64,000 bases of DNA, taken from the NCBI GenBank assembly GCA_023665755.1, contig JAMPDF010000005.1, positions 5,183 to 69,182 on the forward strand. The letters are read 5' to 3'. Source of the DNA: Prevotella sp. Its GTDB lineage: Bacteria; Bacillota_I; Bacilli_A; ML615J-28; CAG-313. Below are positions 16,030 through 24,530 of this stretch, piece after piece; position 1 is the first letter of the stretch, and every line of letters starts with the position of its first letter. Both the position numbers and the translations under genes were made by a program. The notes under the pieces were generated by a model. That model did no database searches, was not told the DNA's origin, and was given only the letters and a program-made list of their open reading frames with translations.

Positions 16030-18711
16030 TTATTCGTCTATATTTTCTTCTAGCTCTTCGTCTTCTTCAATATCTTCTGTTTCCATTGTTTCTAGTAAAC
16101 GAAGTTTTTCATTCATCATTTCTGTTTCATCGATTGTATCTTCTTCCTCTGATTCTTCTTGACGCGGAACAATAGCAATCGTTGATACTAAATGACCATC
16201 ATTTAATTTAATCACCCGAACACCTTGTGTATCCCTACCAATAACAGAAATATCTGATAAATGCGTCCGAATAACCATACCTTTATCCGTAATAATAATT
16301 AAATCATCCTCACCAGTAGATGGAGCTAAACTTACAGGTCTACCACTTTTCTCAGTAATATTCATATATTTTACACCTTTTCCGTTACGACCTTTAATCT
16401 TAAAATCGCTAGTAGGTGTTCTTTTACCATATCCATATTCTGTAACAACTGTAATCTCGTCTTCTTCTCCATTTACCGCAACAAGTCCAATAGCGTGTTC
16501 ATCTTCTGCCACACGAATGCCTTTTACCCCACTTGCGGCACGATTTGTAGCCCGAACGGTTGATTCATTGAAACAAGCAGCTTTTCCATTAGATGCTCCA
16601 AAAATAATATCTTGTGTGCCATTTGTTCTTGCTACTGCAATCAATTCATCCGTTTCTCCTAAAATTAGAGCACGAATACCTGTACTTCTAATATTTTTAT
16701 ATTGAACTAATTCCGTCTTTTTGATAATACCATTTTTGGTTCCAAAAATAACATAACCAGGATCATCTAATGATTTCACATTAATAACTGCAGCTAACTT
16801 TTCGTTATTTTCAAACTTTAACAAATTGATTAAAGGTAATCCTTTAGACGTTCTACTTGCAGCAGGAATTTGGAAGGCTTTTAACAAATATACTTTTCCG
16901 AAATTACTAAAGAAAAGCATATTATCATGAGTGGATGTATAAATAACCTTCTCAATAAAATCATCTTCTTGCATTTTACTTCCAGTAATTCCCTTGCCTC
17001 CACGACGTTGTGCACGATAAGTATCTACTGTCATCCGTTTGATATACCCTTTATTTGTTATCGTGATAATAACATCTTCTACAGGTATTAAATCCTCATC
17101 TTCAACTTCTAAATCCTCACTAAGATCAATACTTGAGCGTCTATCATCACCATATTTTCTTTGTACTTCTGTCAATTCTGTGACAATGACGTGCATTAAT
17201 TTTTCGTGATTACCTAAAATGTCTTCTAAATAAGCAACTACTTCTGTTAACTCTTTCTTCTCTGACTGCAACTTTTCAATTTCTAAACCAGTCAAACGTT
17301 GCAATCTCATATCTAAAATAGCTTTAGCTTGAATTTCTGTCAATAAGAATTTTGTTGTTAACTGTTGAATCGCTTCATCCCCTGTTTTAGATGCTTTGAT
17401 AGTTGCAACTACCTCATCAATATTTACTAATGCAATCAATAATCCTTCTACAATATGTAATCTTGCTAAAGCCTTATCTAAGTCATACTGAGTCCTTCTT
17501 GTTACAACCTCAATTTGATGTTTTACATAACATTCTAGAATTTGTTTTAAATTGAGTACTCTTGGTTGACCATGGTCTAACGCAATCATATTAACACTAT
17601 ATGTAGTTTGCATTTGAGTATGCTTATATAAGTTATTTAAAATCACATTTACATTGGCATCACGCCTTAATTCAATGATAATCCGCATTCCTTTTCGGTT
17701 CGATTCATCTCTTAAATCTGTAATACCATCTATTATTTTATCCTTTGCAAGTTCTGCAATTCGTTCAATCAAACGAGTTTTATTTACTTGATAAGGAATT
17801 TCAGTAACAACAATTTCTTTTTTACCATTCTGAAGAGAAACAATATCTACTTTTGAACGAACAGTAACTGTTCCCATACCCGTTTGATAAGCTTTTCTTA
17901 CACTAGAAAGCCCCATAATGGTAGCACCAGTTGGGAAATCAGGAGCTGGAATATACTCCATTAGTTTATCAATCGTAATATCTGGATTCTCAATCAAAGC
18001 AAGTGTTCCATTAATTACTTCAGTTAAATTATGTGGTGGCACACTTGTTGCCATACCTACGGCAATACCAGAGGCACCATTCACTAATAAACTAGGAAAT
18101 CTCGCAGGCAAAATTGCAGGTTCCTTTTCAGAACCATCATAGTTATCCACAAAATCTACTGTATTTTTATTTAAATCACGAAGCATTTCACTAGCAAGTT
18201 TACTCATTCTTGCTTCTGTATAACGCATTGCTGCAGCTCCATCGCCATCGACGGAACCAAAATTTCCATGTCCATCCACTAAAGGATATCGATAACTAAA
18301 ATCTTGAGCCATCCGTACCATTGCTTCATATACTGCAGTATCACCATGTGGATGATACTTACCAATAACATCACCAACGATACGAGCTGATTTTTTATGC
18401 GCTTTATCACTATATATACCCAATTCATTCATGGCATATAAAATTCTTCTATGAACTGGTTTTAAACCATCACGAACATCAGGCAATGCTCTTGATACAA
18501 TAACACTCATTGCATAACTTAAAAATGATGTTCTCATTTCATTTTTTAAATCTACTGGCTGAATTTTATCGTAATCTTCTTTTTCGCTTAATAAATTTTC
18601 ATCAATTTTAGTAAGTTCAGGATCAATATCAGGGTTGTTTTCTTCATCTGCATTTTCTTCTTCTAGAATATCTTCTTCATCAATATTTATGTTTTTTTCA
18701 TTATCAGACAT
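16030..18711 (-). CDS. gyrA: DNA gyrase subunit A
   Basis: The 893-residue product is GyrA, which cuts and rejoins DNA in the A2B2 gyrase that supercoils DNA. The catalytic tyrosine is Y164 in AMRYTEARMS; the quinolone region reads HGDTAVYEA; the C-terminal pinwheel has the GyrA box QRRGGKG. Relative to E. coli there is an extra acidic N-terminus of ~42 residues, rich in Asp, Glu and Asn, and an acidic tail of ~50 residues. T125 and E129 occupy the positions of E. coli S83 and D87. It lies 11 bp after gyrB, in one operon. Confidence 0.97.
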   Translation of the reverse strand: MSDNEKNINIDEEDILEEENADEENNPDIDPELTKIDENLLSEKEDYDKIQPVDLKNEMRTSFLSYAMSVIVSRALPDVRDGLKPVHRRILYAMNELGIYSDKAHKKSARIVGDVIGKYHPHGDTAVYEAMVRMAQDFSYRYPLVDGHGNFGSVDGDGAAAMRYTEARMSKLASEMLRDLNKNTVDFVDNYDGSEKEPAILPARFPSLLVNGASGIAVGMATSVPPHNLTEVINGTLALIENPDITIDKLMEYIPAPDFPTGATIMGLSSVRKAYQTGMGTVTVRSKVDIVSLQNGKKEIVVTEIPYQVNKTRLIERIAELAKDKIIDGITDLRDESNRKGMRIIIELRRDANVNVILNNLYKHTQMQTTYSVNMIALDHGQPRVLNLKQILECYVKHQIEVVTRRTQYDLDKALARLHIVEGLLIALVNIDEVVATIKASKTGDEAIQQLTTKFLLTEIQAKAILDMRLQRLTGLEIEKLQSEKKELTEVVAYLEDILGNHEKLMHVIVTELTEVQRKYGDDRRSSIDLSEDLEVEDEDLIPVEDVIITITNKGYIKRMTVDTYRAQRRGGKGITGSKMQEDDFIEKVIYTSTHDNMLFFSNFGKVYLLKAFQIPAASRTSKGLPLINLLKFENNEKLAAVINVKSLDDPGYVIFGTKNGIIKKTELVQYKNIRSTGIRALILGETDELIAVARTNGTQDIIFGASNGKAACFNESTVRATNRAASGVKGIRVAEDEHAIGLVAVNGEEDEITVVTEYGYGKRTPTSDFKIKGRNGKGVKYMNITEKSGRPVSLAPSTGEDDLIIITDKGMVIRTHLSDISVIGRDTQGVRVIKLNDGHLVSTIAIVPRQEESEEEDTIDETEMMNEKLRLLETMETEDIEEDEELEENIDE

Positions 18712-18722
18712 GAATTAACCTC

Positions 18723-20666
18723 CTATATATCCAAATTTTGAACGAATACTGCATTTTCTTCTATAAACTTTCTTCTTGGTTCAACATCTTCACCCATTAG
18801 CATTGAAAATGTTTCATTTGCTTGTTCAGCATCTCCCATTGTTACCTGTAATAAAATACGTCGTTTGGGATCCATCGTGGTTTCCCACAATTGATCAGCA
18901 TTCATTTCACCTAATCCTTTATAGCGTTGAATATCTCTTCTTCCTTGCATTTCGCTTAATTTTAGATTTAATTCTTCATCACTATATGCGTACTCTATTC
19001 TTTTACCTTGTTGAATTTTAAATAGCGGTGGTTGAGCAATATAAACATAACCTTTCTCTATCACTTGTGGCATAAAACGATAAAAGAAAGTAAGTAGCAA
19101 TGTACGAATATGTGCACCATCGACATCGGCATCGGTCATAATTACAATTTTATGGTAACGTGCATTTTCAATTTGAAACTCATTTCCAATCCCAGTACCT
19201 ATTGCTTGTATCATAGAAAGAATTTCTTTATTACTTAACACTTTTGACATTGTTGCTTTTTCAACATTTAATACTTTACCACGAAGGGGTAATATGGCTT
19301 GATAATAACTTTCTCGTCCCATTTTTGCAGAACCACCTGCTGAATCCCCTTCGACAATATACATTTCCGCAAGTTGTGGATCTTTTGTTCGACAATCTGA
19401 TAATTTAGAAGCAAAACCCAAAGAATCTAACGGACTCTTTCTTCTCGTTGCTTCTCGTGCCTTTTTTGCCGCAATCCTGGCTCTTAACGCCAACAATGAC
19501 TTTTCAACTATCATTTTAGCGTTTGTTGGATTTTCTAACAAATATGCCTCAAATTTATCAGTCATTGCTTGTGAAACAATTCTTCTTACTTCAGTATTAC
19601 CTAATTTTGTTTTTGTTTGGCCTTCAAATTGAGGATCACTGATTTTACAAGAAACAATAGCAGTCAAACCTTCTCGAACGTCATCTCCAGACAAACTTTC
19701 ATCTTTTTTAAAAATATTAGCTGTTTTCCCATATGCATTAAGGATTCTAGTCAAACTATTTCTAAATCCTTCTTCATGAGTTCCACCTTCATTATTGGTA
19801 ATGTTATTGGTAAACGATCTAATATTACAACTGTAATCTTCTGTATACTGAAAAGCAATTTCTATTTGCGTACCTTCTATTTCTTCTTCTACAGAAATAA
19901 CATCACTATGTAGAGACTTTTTTCCTTTATTTAAATATTCAACATATTCAATAATACCACCTTCATAGTGATACTCCCCTGATTTTATATTTTCTGGATT
20001 TCTTAAATCTTTAATCGTTAATTTTAGACCTTTATTTAGAAAAGCAAGTTCTTGAATACGATGCCTTAGGGTTTCATAATCAAATATTGTAGTTTCCTTA
20101 AAAATTTCTTTATCTGGACAAAACAATACTACTGTACCAGTATGCTCGGTTTCTCCTATAATTTCCAATTGGCTTTTTACAATACCTCTTTCAAACCTTT
20201 GATGGTGTATATGACCATTTCTATGCACAAACACTTCTAAGTATTCACTTAAGGCATTAACTACTGAAGCTCCTACTCCATGCAAACCACCTGACACTTT
20301 ATAACTATTGTTATCAAATTTACCTCCCGCATGTAGCACAGTAAAAATAGTTTCAGTTGCACTAACATGTGTTTTAGGATGAATATCTGTTGGCATTCCT
20401 CTTCCGTTATCCACAACTTTGATGGTGTTATTCCCATAGTTATCCACATTTATTTCCACATCTATTTGATTACAATACCCTGCAAGAGCCTCATCGACTG
20501 AATTATCTACAATTTCCCAAACCAAATGATGCAAGCCCCTAGGACCAGTAGAACCGATATACATACCCGGTCTTTTTCTAACCGCTTCTAATCCTTCTAG
20601 TACTTGAATACTACCAGAATCATAGTTTTTTTCAGCTTCAATTGTGGCTAATTCTTTTTCATCCAT
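18723..20666 (-). CDS. gyrB: DNA gyrase subunit B
   Basis: The 647-residue product is GyrB, the ATPase subunit. The GHKL ATPase has EIVDNSVDEALAG and DNGRGMPTDIHP, followed by GGLHGVGASVVNALS; the Toprim part has the EGDSAGGSA block and metal-binding DADVDGAHIRTLLL. The length is typical of the short form. The ATG at 20666 is 9 nt from GGAG; a GTG two codons earlier would overlap recF and is too close to the ribosome site. It is flanked by recF upstream and gyrA downstream. Confidence 0.97.
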   Translation of the reverse strand: MDEKELATIEAEKNYDSGSIQVLEGLEAVRKRPGMYIGSTGPRGLHHLVWEIVDNSVDEALAGYCNQIDVEINVDNYGNNTIKVVDNGRGMPTDIHPKTHVSATETIFTVLHAGGKFDNNSYKVSGGLHGVGASVVNALSEYLEVFVHRNGHIHHQRFERGIVKSQLEIIGETEHTGTVVLFCPDKEIFKETTIFDYETLRHRIQELAFLNKGLKLTIKDLRNPENIKSGEYHYEGGIIEYVEYLNKGKKSLHSDVISVEEEIEGTQIEIAFQYTEDYSCNIRSFTNNITNNEGGTHEEGFRNSLTRILNAYGKTANIFKKDESLSGDDVREGLTAIVSCKISDPQFEGQTKTKLGNTEVRRIVSQAMTDKFEAYLLENPTNAKMIVEKSLLALRARIAAKKAREATRRKSPLDSLGFASKLSDCRTKDPQLAEMYIVEGDSAGGSAKMGRESYYQAILPLRGKVLNVEKATMSKVLSNKEILSMIQAIGTGIGNEFQIENARYHKIVIMTDADVDGAHIRTLLLTFFYRFMPQVIEKGYVYIAQPPLFKIQQGKRIEYAYSDEELNLKLSEMQGRRDIQRYKGLGEMNADQLWETTMDPKRRILLQVTMGDAEQANETFSMLMGEDVEPRRKFIEENAVFVQNLDI

Positions 20667-20668
20667 AA

Positions 20669-21748
20669 TCACACACTCCTTTTTTCCAGCGTTATAACCT
20701 TTGCTTTAGATAATAAATCAGGATTTATTTCCGACAACGTAGCAGAAGATATAATAGCTTGAACTGACGAATTAATCGCCTTTAATAAATTATTTTGTCT
20801 AATACTATCTAACTCACTTAGAACATCATCTAACAACAATATTGGATAATCACCTTTTACCGATTTTATTAATTCTACAAATGCTAATTTAATTGTAATT
20901 AGCATATTTTTTTGTTGTCCTAAAGAACCATAATGGATTATATTTTTATTATTAATAATAAAAATATAATCGTCTTTATGAGGTCCATAATTGGTATACC
21001 CTTTTTTCAAATCTTCATTAAAATTTTTTTCTAAACTTTTCATTATTTCCCCGTCTTTTACTGAAGGTAAATATTCTATTTTTATAGTCTCAAATGCACT
21101 CGAAATTTTATTGTGTATTTGCTCTAAAAAAACATTGAGATTATTTATAAAGTTTTTTCTTTCCTCTATTACTTTTTTTCCGTAATCATCCATTCTCCCA
21201 TCAATAACTTTCAACACTTCTAACAGTTTATTGTTATTTTCAAAAATGAGGCGTTTTAACAAAGCATTTCTCTCAGATAAAACTCTTTTATAAGAATTAT
21301 AAACCCCTACATAAAAAGGCGATATTTGGCAAATTATCGGCTCAAATATTTTCCTTCGATCAGCAGCTGCTCCGACTAACATCATTAAATCAGCATTACA
21401 ATAACTAACTACCAATAGTTCTCCTAAATATTCACTTATTTTTTTATATCGAAAATTGTTAGAAAAGACAGATTTACCTTGTTTTTGCTTTAAAATGCGT
21501 AATTTTTTTTCCTGATTTTGAGTAAACACTGTCCCTAAGACAACCAATTCACCTTGTCCTTCTCGAATCAAATCCAATTCAAACGCTTCCCTAAAACTTT
21601 TAGTGACACCTAAATATCCTATACTTTCCAATAAAGAAGTCTTCCCAACTGCATTCATTCCAGTAACAATATTAATGCCAGGGGAAAAAAAGATTTCTAG
21701 TTGTTCAAATTGCCTAAAATTAAATAATTTTATTGCTTTTACAAACAT
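20669..21748 (-). CDS. recF: Recombination mediator RecF
   Basis: The 359-residue product is RecF, an SMC-like ATPase that loads RecA at single-strand gaps with RecO and RecR (recR is at 42791). Walker A is GMNAVGKTS (~residue 30); the signature and Walker B regions are SLGQQKNMLITIKLAF and PILLLDDVLSELD. The length matches the family. The start overlaps yaaA by 10 bp, and the stop comes 2 bp before gyrB, so the three genes are tightly coupled. Confidence 0.95.
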   Translation of the reverse strand: MFVKAIKLFNFRQFEQLEIFFSPGINIVTGMNAVGKTSLLESIGYLGVTKSFREAFELDLIREGQGELVVLGTVFTQNQEKKLRILKQKQGKSVFSNNFRYKKISEYLGELLVVSYCNADLMMLVGAAADRRKIFEPIICQISPFYVGVYNSYKRVLSERNALLKRLIFENNNKLLEVLKVIDGRMDDYGKKVIEERKNFINNLNVFLEQIHNKISSAFETIKIEYLPSVKDGEIMKSLEKNFNEDLKKGYTNYGPHKDDYIFIINNKNIIHYGSLGQQKNMLITIKLAFVELIKSVKGDYPILLLDDVLSELDSIRQNNLLKAINSSVQAIISSATLSEINPDLLSKAKVITLEKRSV

Positions 21749-21960
21749 TTTTCACTCACAAGAATATATTTTTTATCATTTATAGTGATAACATCGCCTA
21801 ATTGCAACTGTTTTCCTTTACATTTTTCTATATTTCCATTAACAAAAACACTGTTTCTATTAATAAATTCTTTAGTCTCGCCACCTGTATAAACTAGACC
21901 AGTTAGCTTTAAAAACTGACTTAATTTTATAGCGTTTGTATGAATTCTTACTTCTTCCAT
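21739..21960 (-). CDS. yaaA: S4-domain RNA-binding protein YaaA
   Basis: The 73-residue protein is a single S4 domain: IKLSQFLKLTGLVYTGGETKEF, then VFVNGNIEKCKGKQLQLGD. It matches the small YaaA protein found between dnaN and recF in Bacilli and linked to ribosome assembly. Here dnaN is separated from it by 2.5 kb of foreign-looking sequence. The start at 21960 has an AGAGGTG site. Confidence 0.9.
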   Translation of the reverse strand: MEEVRIHTNAIKLSQFLKLTGLVYTGGETKEFINRNSVFVNGNIEKCKGKQLQLGDVITINDKKYILVSEKCL

Positions 21961-22322
21961 AAAAGCACCTCTTTTTTACACTTTAATTATACCATAATAA
22001 TGTTTTTTTATCAACTTTTTAGCCCTAAAAAAACGTGCCTTTTTTTCATTGTTTTTTCTGCGTTTTTTTGTGTTTTTTATCGCTTTTTCTTTTTAAAATT
22101 GTTTTTCGATTTTTTCCTATAAAAAAAACGACATTCACTAAAATACAAGCCATTATTTGGTCTTTTTTACATAAATAAGTATATTCCTTATTATTATATA
22201 TAGTATATTTTTTTAAAACATTTAATATTGATGTGTTTTAGCTTTTTTAAGTATCCTTTATGTTTTTTTTATCAAAAACGTCGTTTTTTTTATTACTTTT
22301 TGTTTAAAACATTTTAAAAATT

Positions 22323-22358
22323 AAATACAAAAATAAAACTTTTTTTATTTTTGTATTT
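22323..22358. repeat. Perfect 16-bp inverted repeat, 4-nt loop
   Basis: AAATACAAAAATAAAA (22323-22338), the loop CTTT, then its exact complement (22343-22358). The stem is long for chance even in AT-rich DNA. It contains one G-C pair and would be a weak terminator or a cruciform. Confidence 0.75.
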
Positions 22359-22652
22359 ACAAACGTATATGCTTATATATTTTTTTGTTTTTTTAAATAC
22401 ATAAATAAATATTATTTTATTATTTTATTTAATTATGTATTTTTTAAATAAATAGGTAGAAACCTATATCAATAATTATTTAAAAATTTATTTACTTTTA
22501 TATTTAAAAGTTATTTTGTTATATAATGTTTTATATTAAATGTTATTGTATTATAAGCATTTATTTTTATATTTATTTGTTTTTATATTTATTTAAATTT
22601 AAGTTTTTTTATTTATTTTTAATTTAGTTATAATACAAACGTTTTTTATTGT

Positions 22653-22814
22653 GTTTAAATTAAAACTTTATTTTTAAAACGTTTTTTAATTATATTTTAA
22701 TTTAAAACAAATTATCTATTTTTAATCAAGCAACATCGTTTTAAATTAAATGTTTGTTTTAAAAATATACTTTTAATCTACAACAATGTGTTATATTTTT
22801 TGTTTTAAATTAAA
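22653..22814. repeat. Cluster of GTTTTAAATTAAA elements
   Basis: Copies of GTTTTAAATTAAA occur at 22738-22750 and 22802-22814. A 12-base variant lacking one T is at 22653-22664, and an inverted copy is at 22696-22708. The two exact direct copies are 64 bp apart. Two further repeats, AAACGTTTTTTA, start at 22638 and 22678, 40 bp apart. Multiple spaced copies resemble the iterated sites bound by ribbon-helix-helix partition proteins, but binding is not shown. Confidence 0.55.
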
Positions 22815-23030
22815 CAAATTTTTGTTACTTTTGTTTTATTTTAAAGTAAAAAACTATTAAAGTAAAAGTTTTTTTGTATCTCTGAACTTTTTTTGTGAGG
22901 AAAAACGAAGAAATAGTGCTTTTTTGGATTTTATGTTTTTACATATATATTTATATACTTATTTTGTTAAAATCTTTTTGTGAGTACATTGTCCATTTAT
23001 CTGCTTTGCTATTGCTTTTTTTACTTTTTC

Positions 23031-23046
23031 AAAAACGGCCGTTTTT
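23031..23046. promoter_or_regulatory. 16-bp perfect palindrome, candidate operator
   Basis: AAAAACGGCCGTTTTT is a perfect palindrome with a GC-rich centre inside an otherwise AT-only tract. It is followed at 23054-23067 by a second inverted repeat, TACCC-CCTA-GGGTA. Both lie 265-300 bp upstream of the ParA operon and may be protein-binding sites. Confidence 0.45.
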
Positions 23047-23276
23047 TTGATTTTACCCCCTAGGGTATGAATAATTTTTCATATTTTTGATTAAAATTTA
23101 TTTTTGACCTTTTTTTTGGCGTCATTTTATGTTTTTAACTTTCTTTTTTGATGCACTTTACAATCCAACAAAATATTCACTTAAAATCATTGGTTTTGAT
23201 TGTTTTACTCAAAAATAAGTTTTTATGTATATATGGTTGTATTTTTTTAATTATCTAAATAAATATTGCGTTTTAT

Positions 23277-23305
23277 TTGAATTAAAAAGACTAGCGTGAT
23301 ATAAT
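23277..23305 (+). promoter_or_regulatory. Sigma-A promoter for the RHH-parA operon
   Basis: TTGAAT (23277-23282), 17 bp, TATAAT (23300-23305), followed by TAGGAGGT and the ATG at 23332. Confidence 0.75.
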
Positions 23306-23331
23306 GTACGAGTAAATAGGAGGTATTATAA

Positions 23332-23694
23332 ATGACACAACAACCAATAAAAAGAAGAAACCCTTTTGAAAGGGCTGTGGAAGAAAAACCGGCTCCAAAA
23401 CCAGCTGCTGTTGTTTTAGAACCAGAAGATGCAATAGAAGATGATACTTTTATTGAAGAAGAGCCTGTTATTGTAAAGCCAGTTCGTCAACAACCTGCTC
23501 CAAGACAACAGAGAACAACATCAAGACAGCAGTATTATGTTCCAGAAGAGGTTAGACGAGAAAAGTATACTTCCACAATGGAAGTTAATTTGAAAAGACA
23601 GATAAAAATTGTGTGTGCAACAAGAGGAATTATGTTTGCAAAGTTTGTTGAAGACGCATGTAGAGAAAAATTAGCAAGGGAGGGAATTAAATAA
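23332..23694 (+). CDS. Ribbon-helix-helix-like partner of ParA
   Basis: The 120-residue protein has a long disordered-looking N-terminus (1-77) rich in Pro, Glu, Gln and Arg, starting with basic KRRNPFER, and a compact C-terminus (78-120). That part has a strand (TSTMEVNL) and two helices (KRQIKIVCATRG, AKFVEDACREKLA) like RHH proteins of plasmid type Ib partition (ParG, omega). Those bind repeated centromere DNA and use a flexible basic N-terminus to stimulate ParA. The next gene is ParA with a TAATG overlap. It has a strong AGGAGG site. Assignment is from fold pattern and context. Confidence 0.65.
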   Translation: MTQQPIKRRNPFERAVEEKPAPKPAAVVLEPEDAIEDDTFIEEEPVIVKPVRQQPAPRQQRTTSRQQYYVPEEVRREKYTSTMEVNLKRQIKIVCATRGIMFAKFVEDACREKLAREGIK

Positions 23695-24482
23695 TGCCAA
23701 TCATTTCTGCATTTTGTAAAAAAGGTGGGGTAGGTAAGACTACTTTTCTTGGTTATCTCGCCCATTATTATGCTACACAGGGAAAAACAGTTTTAGTAAT
23801 TAGTGCGGATGATCAAAATAGTATTTTTAAAATTTTCGGTGTAGATAATTTTGTAACAGAAAAAGATGATGATTTTTTTGAACATCTACTTGTTGGTGAA
23901 AAAGAGCCACAAGATATTACTTTTGAGGCAAGAATAAATATGTATTTAATGAAAACTTTAAATACAGACAGACTTTCGCTAAATTTAACCTTAAAAAGAT
24001 CTGAAGAAAAGCATTTAAGAGCAATAATTGAAGGATTTACTCAATTTTTTGATTATATTTTTATCGATTTTCCACCTTCAAGTAGTAGATTAAGTGAAAT
24101 TTTACTTGACATCAGTCAGTCTATTTTAATTGTTGTCGGCTTAGACACGCTTGGATTGCAAGGATTTTCGAATACAATTCAGTATTTTGTTGATACTGAC
24201 ATCGATTTAGACAAAATTAGGTACGTTGTTCCCGTTGGATACATCAAAGGAAGACGCGCTCCTATGAAGTGTTTGAAGGAGTTAATCGAACAAGCAAAAA
24301 ACCTTACTCCAAAGGCTAAAATTACCACTCCAATCAAGGACAAAGCAGAGATCAAAAACATTCAGTCTGATGGCATTTCTATTTTTGATAATCAACCTAT
24401 GAAAGACCGATTCCATCAAAAAAACTTTGATGAGATAAAAAAGGACCTTATTTCTTTGTATAATGAACTAATTTTAGACTAA
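23694..24482 (+). CDS. ParA/MinD-family partition ATPase
   Basis: The 262-residue product has the deviant Walker A KGGVGKTT (residues 9-16), a Walker A' region LVISADDQNS and Walker B FIDFPPSSS, so it is a ParA/Soj-type ATPase that forms ATP-dependent dimers and binds DNA nonspecifically. It lacks an N-terminal helix-turn-helix, as in small type Ib ParAs and Soj. It overlaps its RHH-like partner by one base and is oriented opposite to yaaA and dnaN, head-on to replication. No spo0J/parB gene is adjacent, so this pair may be the origin segregation system or a captured plasmid cassette. Confidence 0.88.
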   Translation: MPIISAFCKKGGVGKTTFLGYLAHYYATQGKTVLVISADDQNSIFKIFGVDNFVTEKDDDFFEHLLVGEKEPQDITFEARINMYLMKTLNTDRLSLNLTLKRSEEKHLRAIIEGFTQFFDYIFIDFPPSSSRLSEILLDISQSILIVVGLDTLGLQGFSNTIQYFVDTDIDLDKIRYVVPVGYIKGRRAPMKCLKELIEQAKNLTPKAKITTPIKDKAEIKNIQSDGISIFDNQPMKDRFHQKNFDEIKKDLISLYNELILD

Positions 24483-24490
24483 AAAACAAT

Positions 24491-24520
24491 AAAAAAGCCC
24501 AATAATTGGGCTTTTTTATT
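24491..24520. terminator. Bidirectional terminator between parA and dnaN
   Basis: A perfect 13-bp stem, AAAAAAGCCCAAT with its complement around a single A, lies between the two convergent genes. Confidence 0.85.
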
Positions 24521-24530
24521 TCAATTTATG

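Larger units (their letters stand above)
21961..23276. other. 1.3-kb AT-saturated non-coding tract near oriC
   Basis: No credible gene lies between yaaA and the ParA operon. The plus strand is dominated by T runs. Sample counts: 22381-22440 has 3 G/C in 60 bases and 22561-22620 has 2 in 60. It contains repeated GTTTTAAATTAAA elements, a perfect 16-bp hairpin, a 16-bp palindrome, and direct repeats of TTAAAGTAAAA (22841, 22857). No DnaA boxes were seen in it. It may serve as a partition site for the adjacent module or as an unwinding or nucleoid-binding region; this is inference. Confidence 0.7.

Noticed and set aside
21940..22122. Phe-rich 60-residue frame overlapping yaaA
   Set aside because: It is made of T-run codons in the AT tract, has no ribosome site and overlaps yaaA.
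22653..22814. CRISPR array
   Set aside because: The repeats are 13 bp, irregularly spaced, in both orientations, and the intervening sequence is low-complexity A/T.
21961..23331. AT tract as the main replication origin
   Set aside because: No DnaA box was found in it, whereas clusters of perfect boxes flank dnaA at 25.7 and 27.2 kb. It could still help unwinding.
23332..24482. Standard Soj/Spo0J (ParAB) system
   Set aside because: The partner is 120 aa with an RHH-like end, precedes ParA rather than follows it, and lacks the ParB N-terminal CTP-binding motifs; no parS 16-mer was seen.
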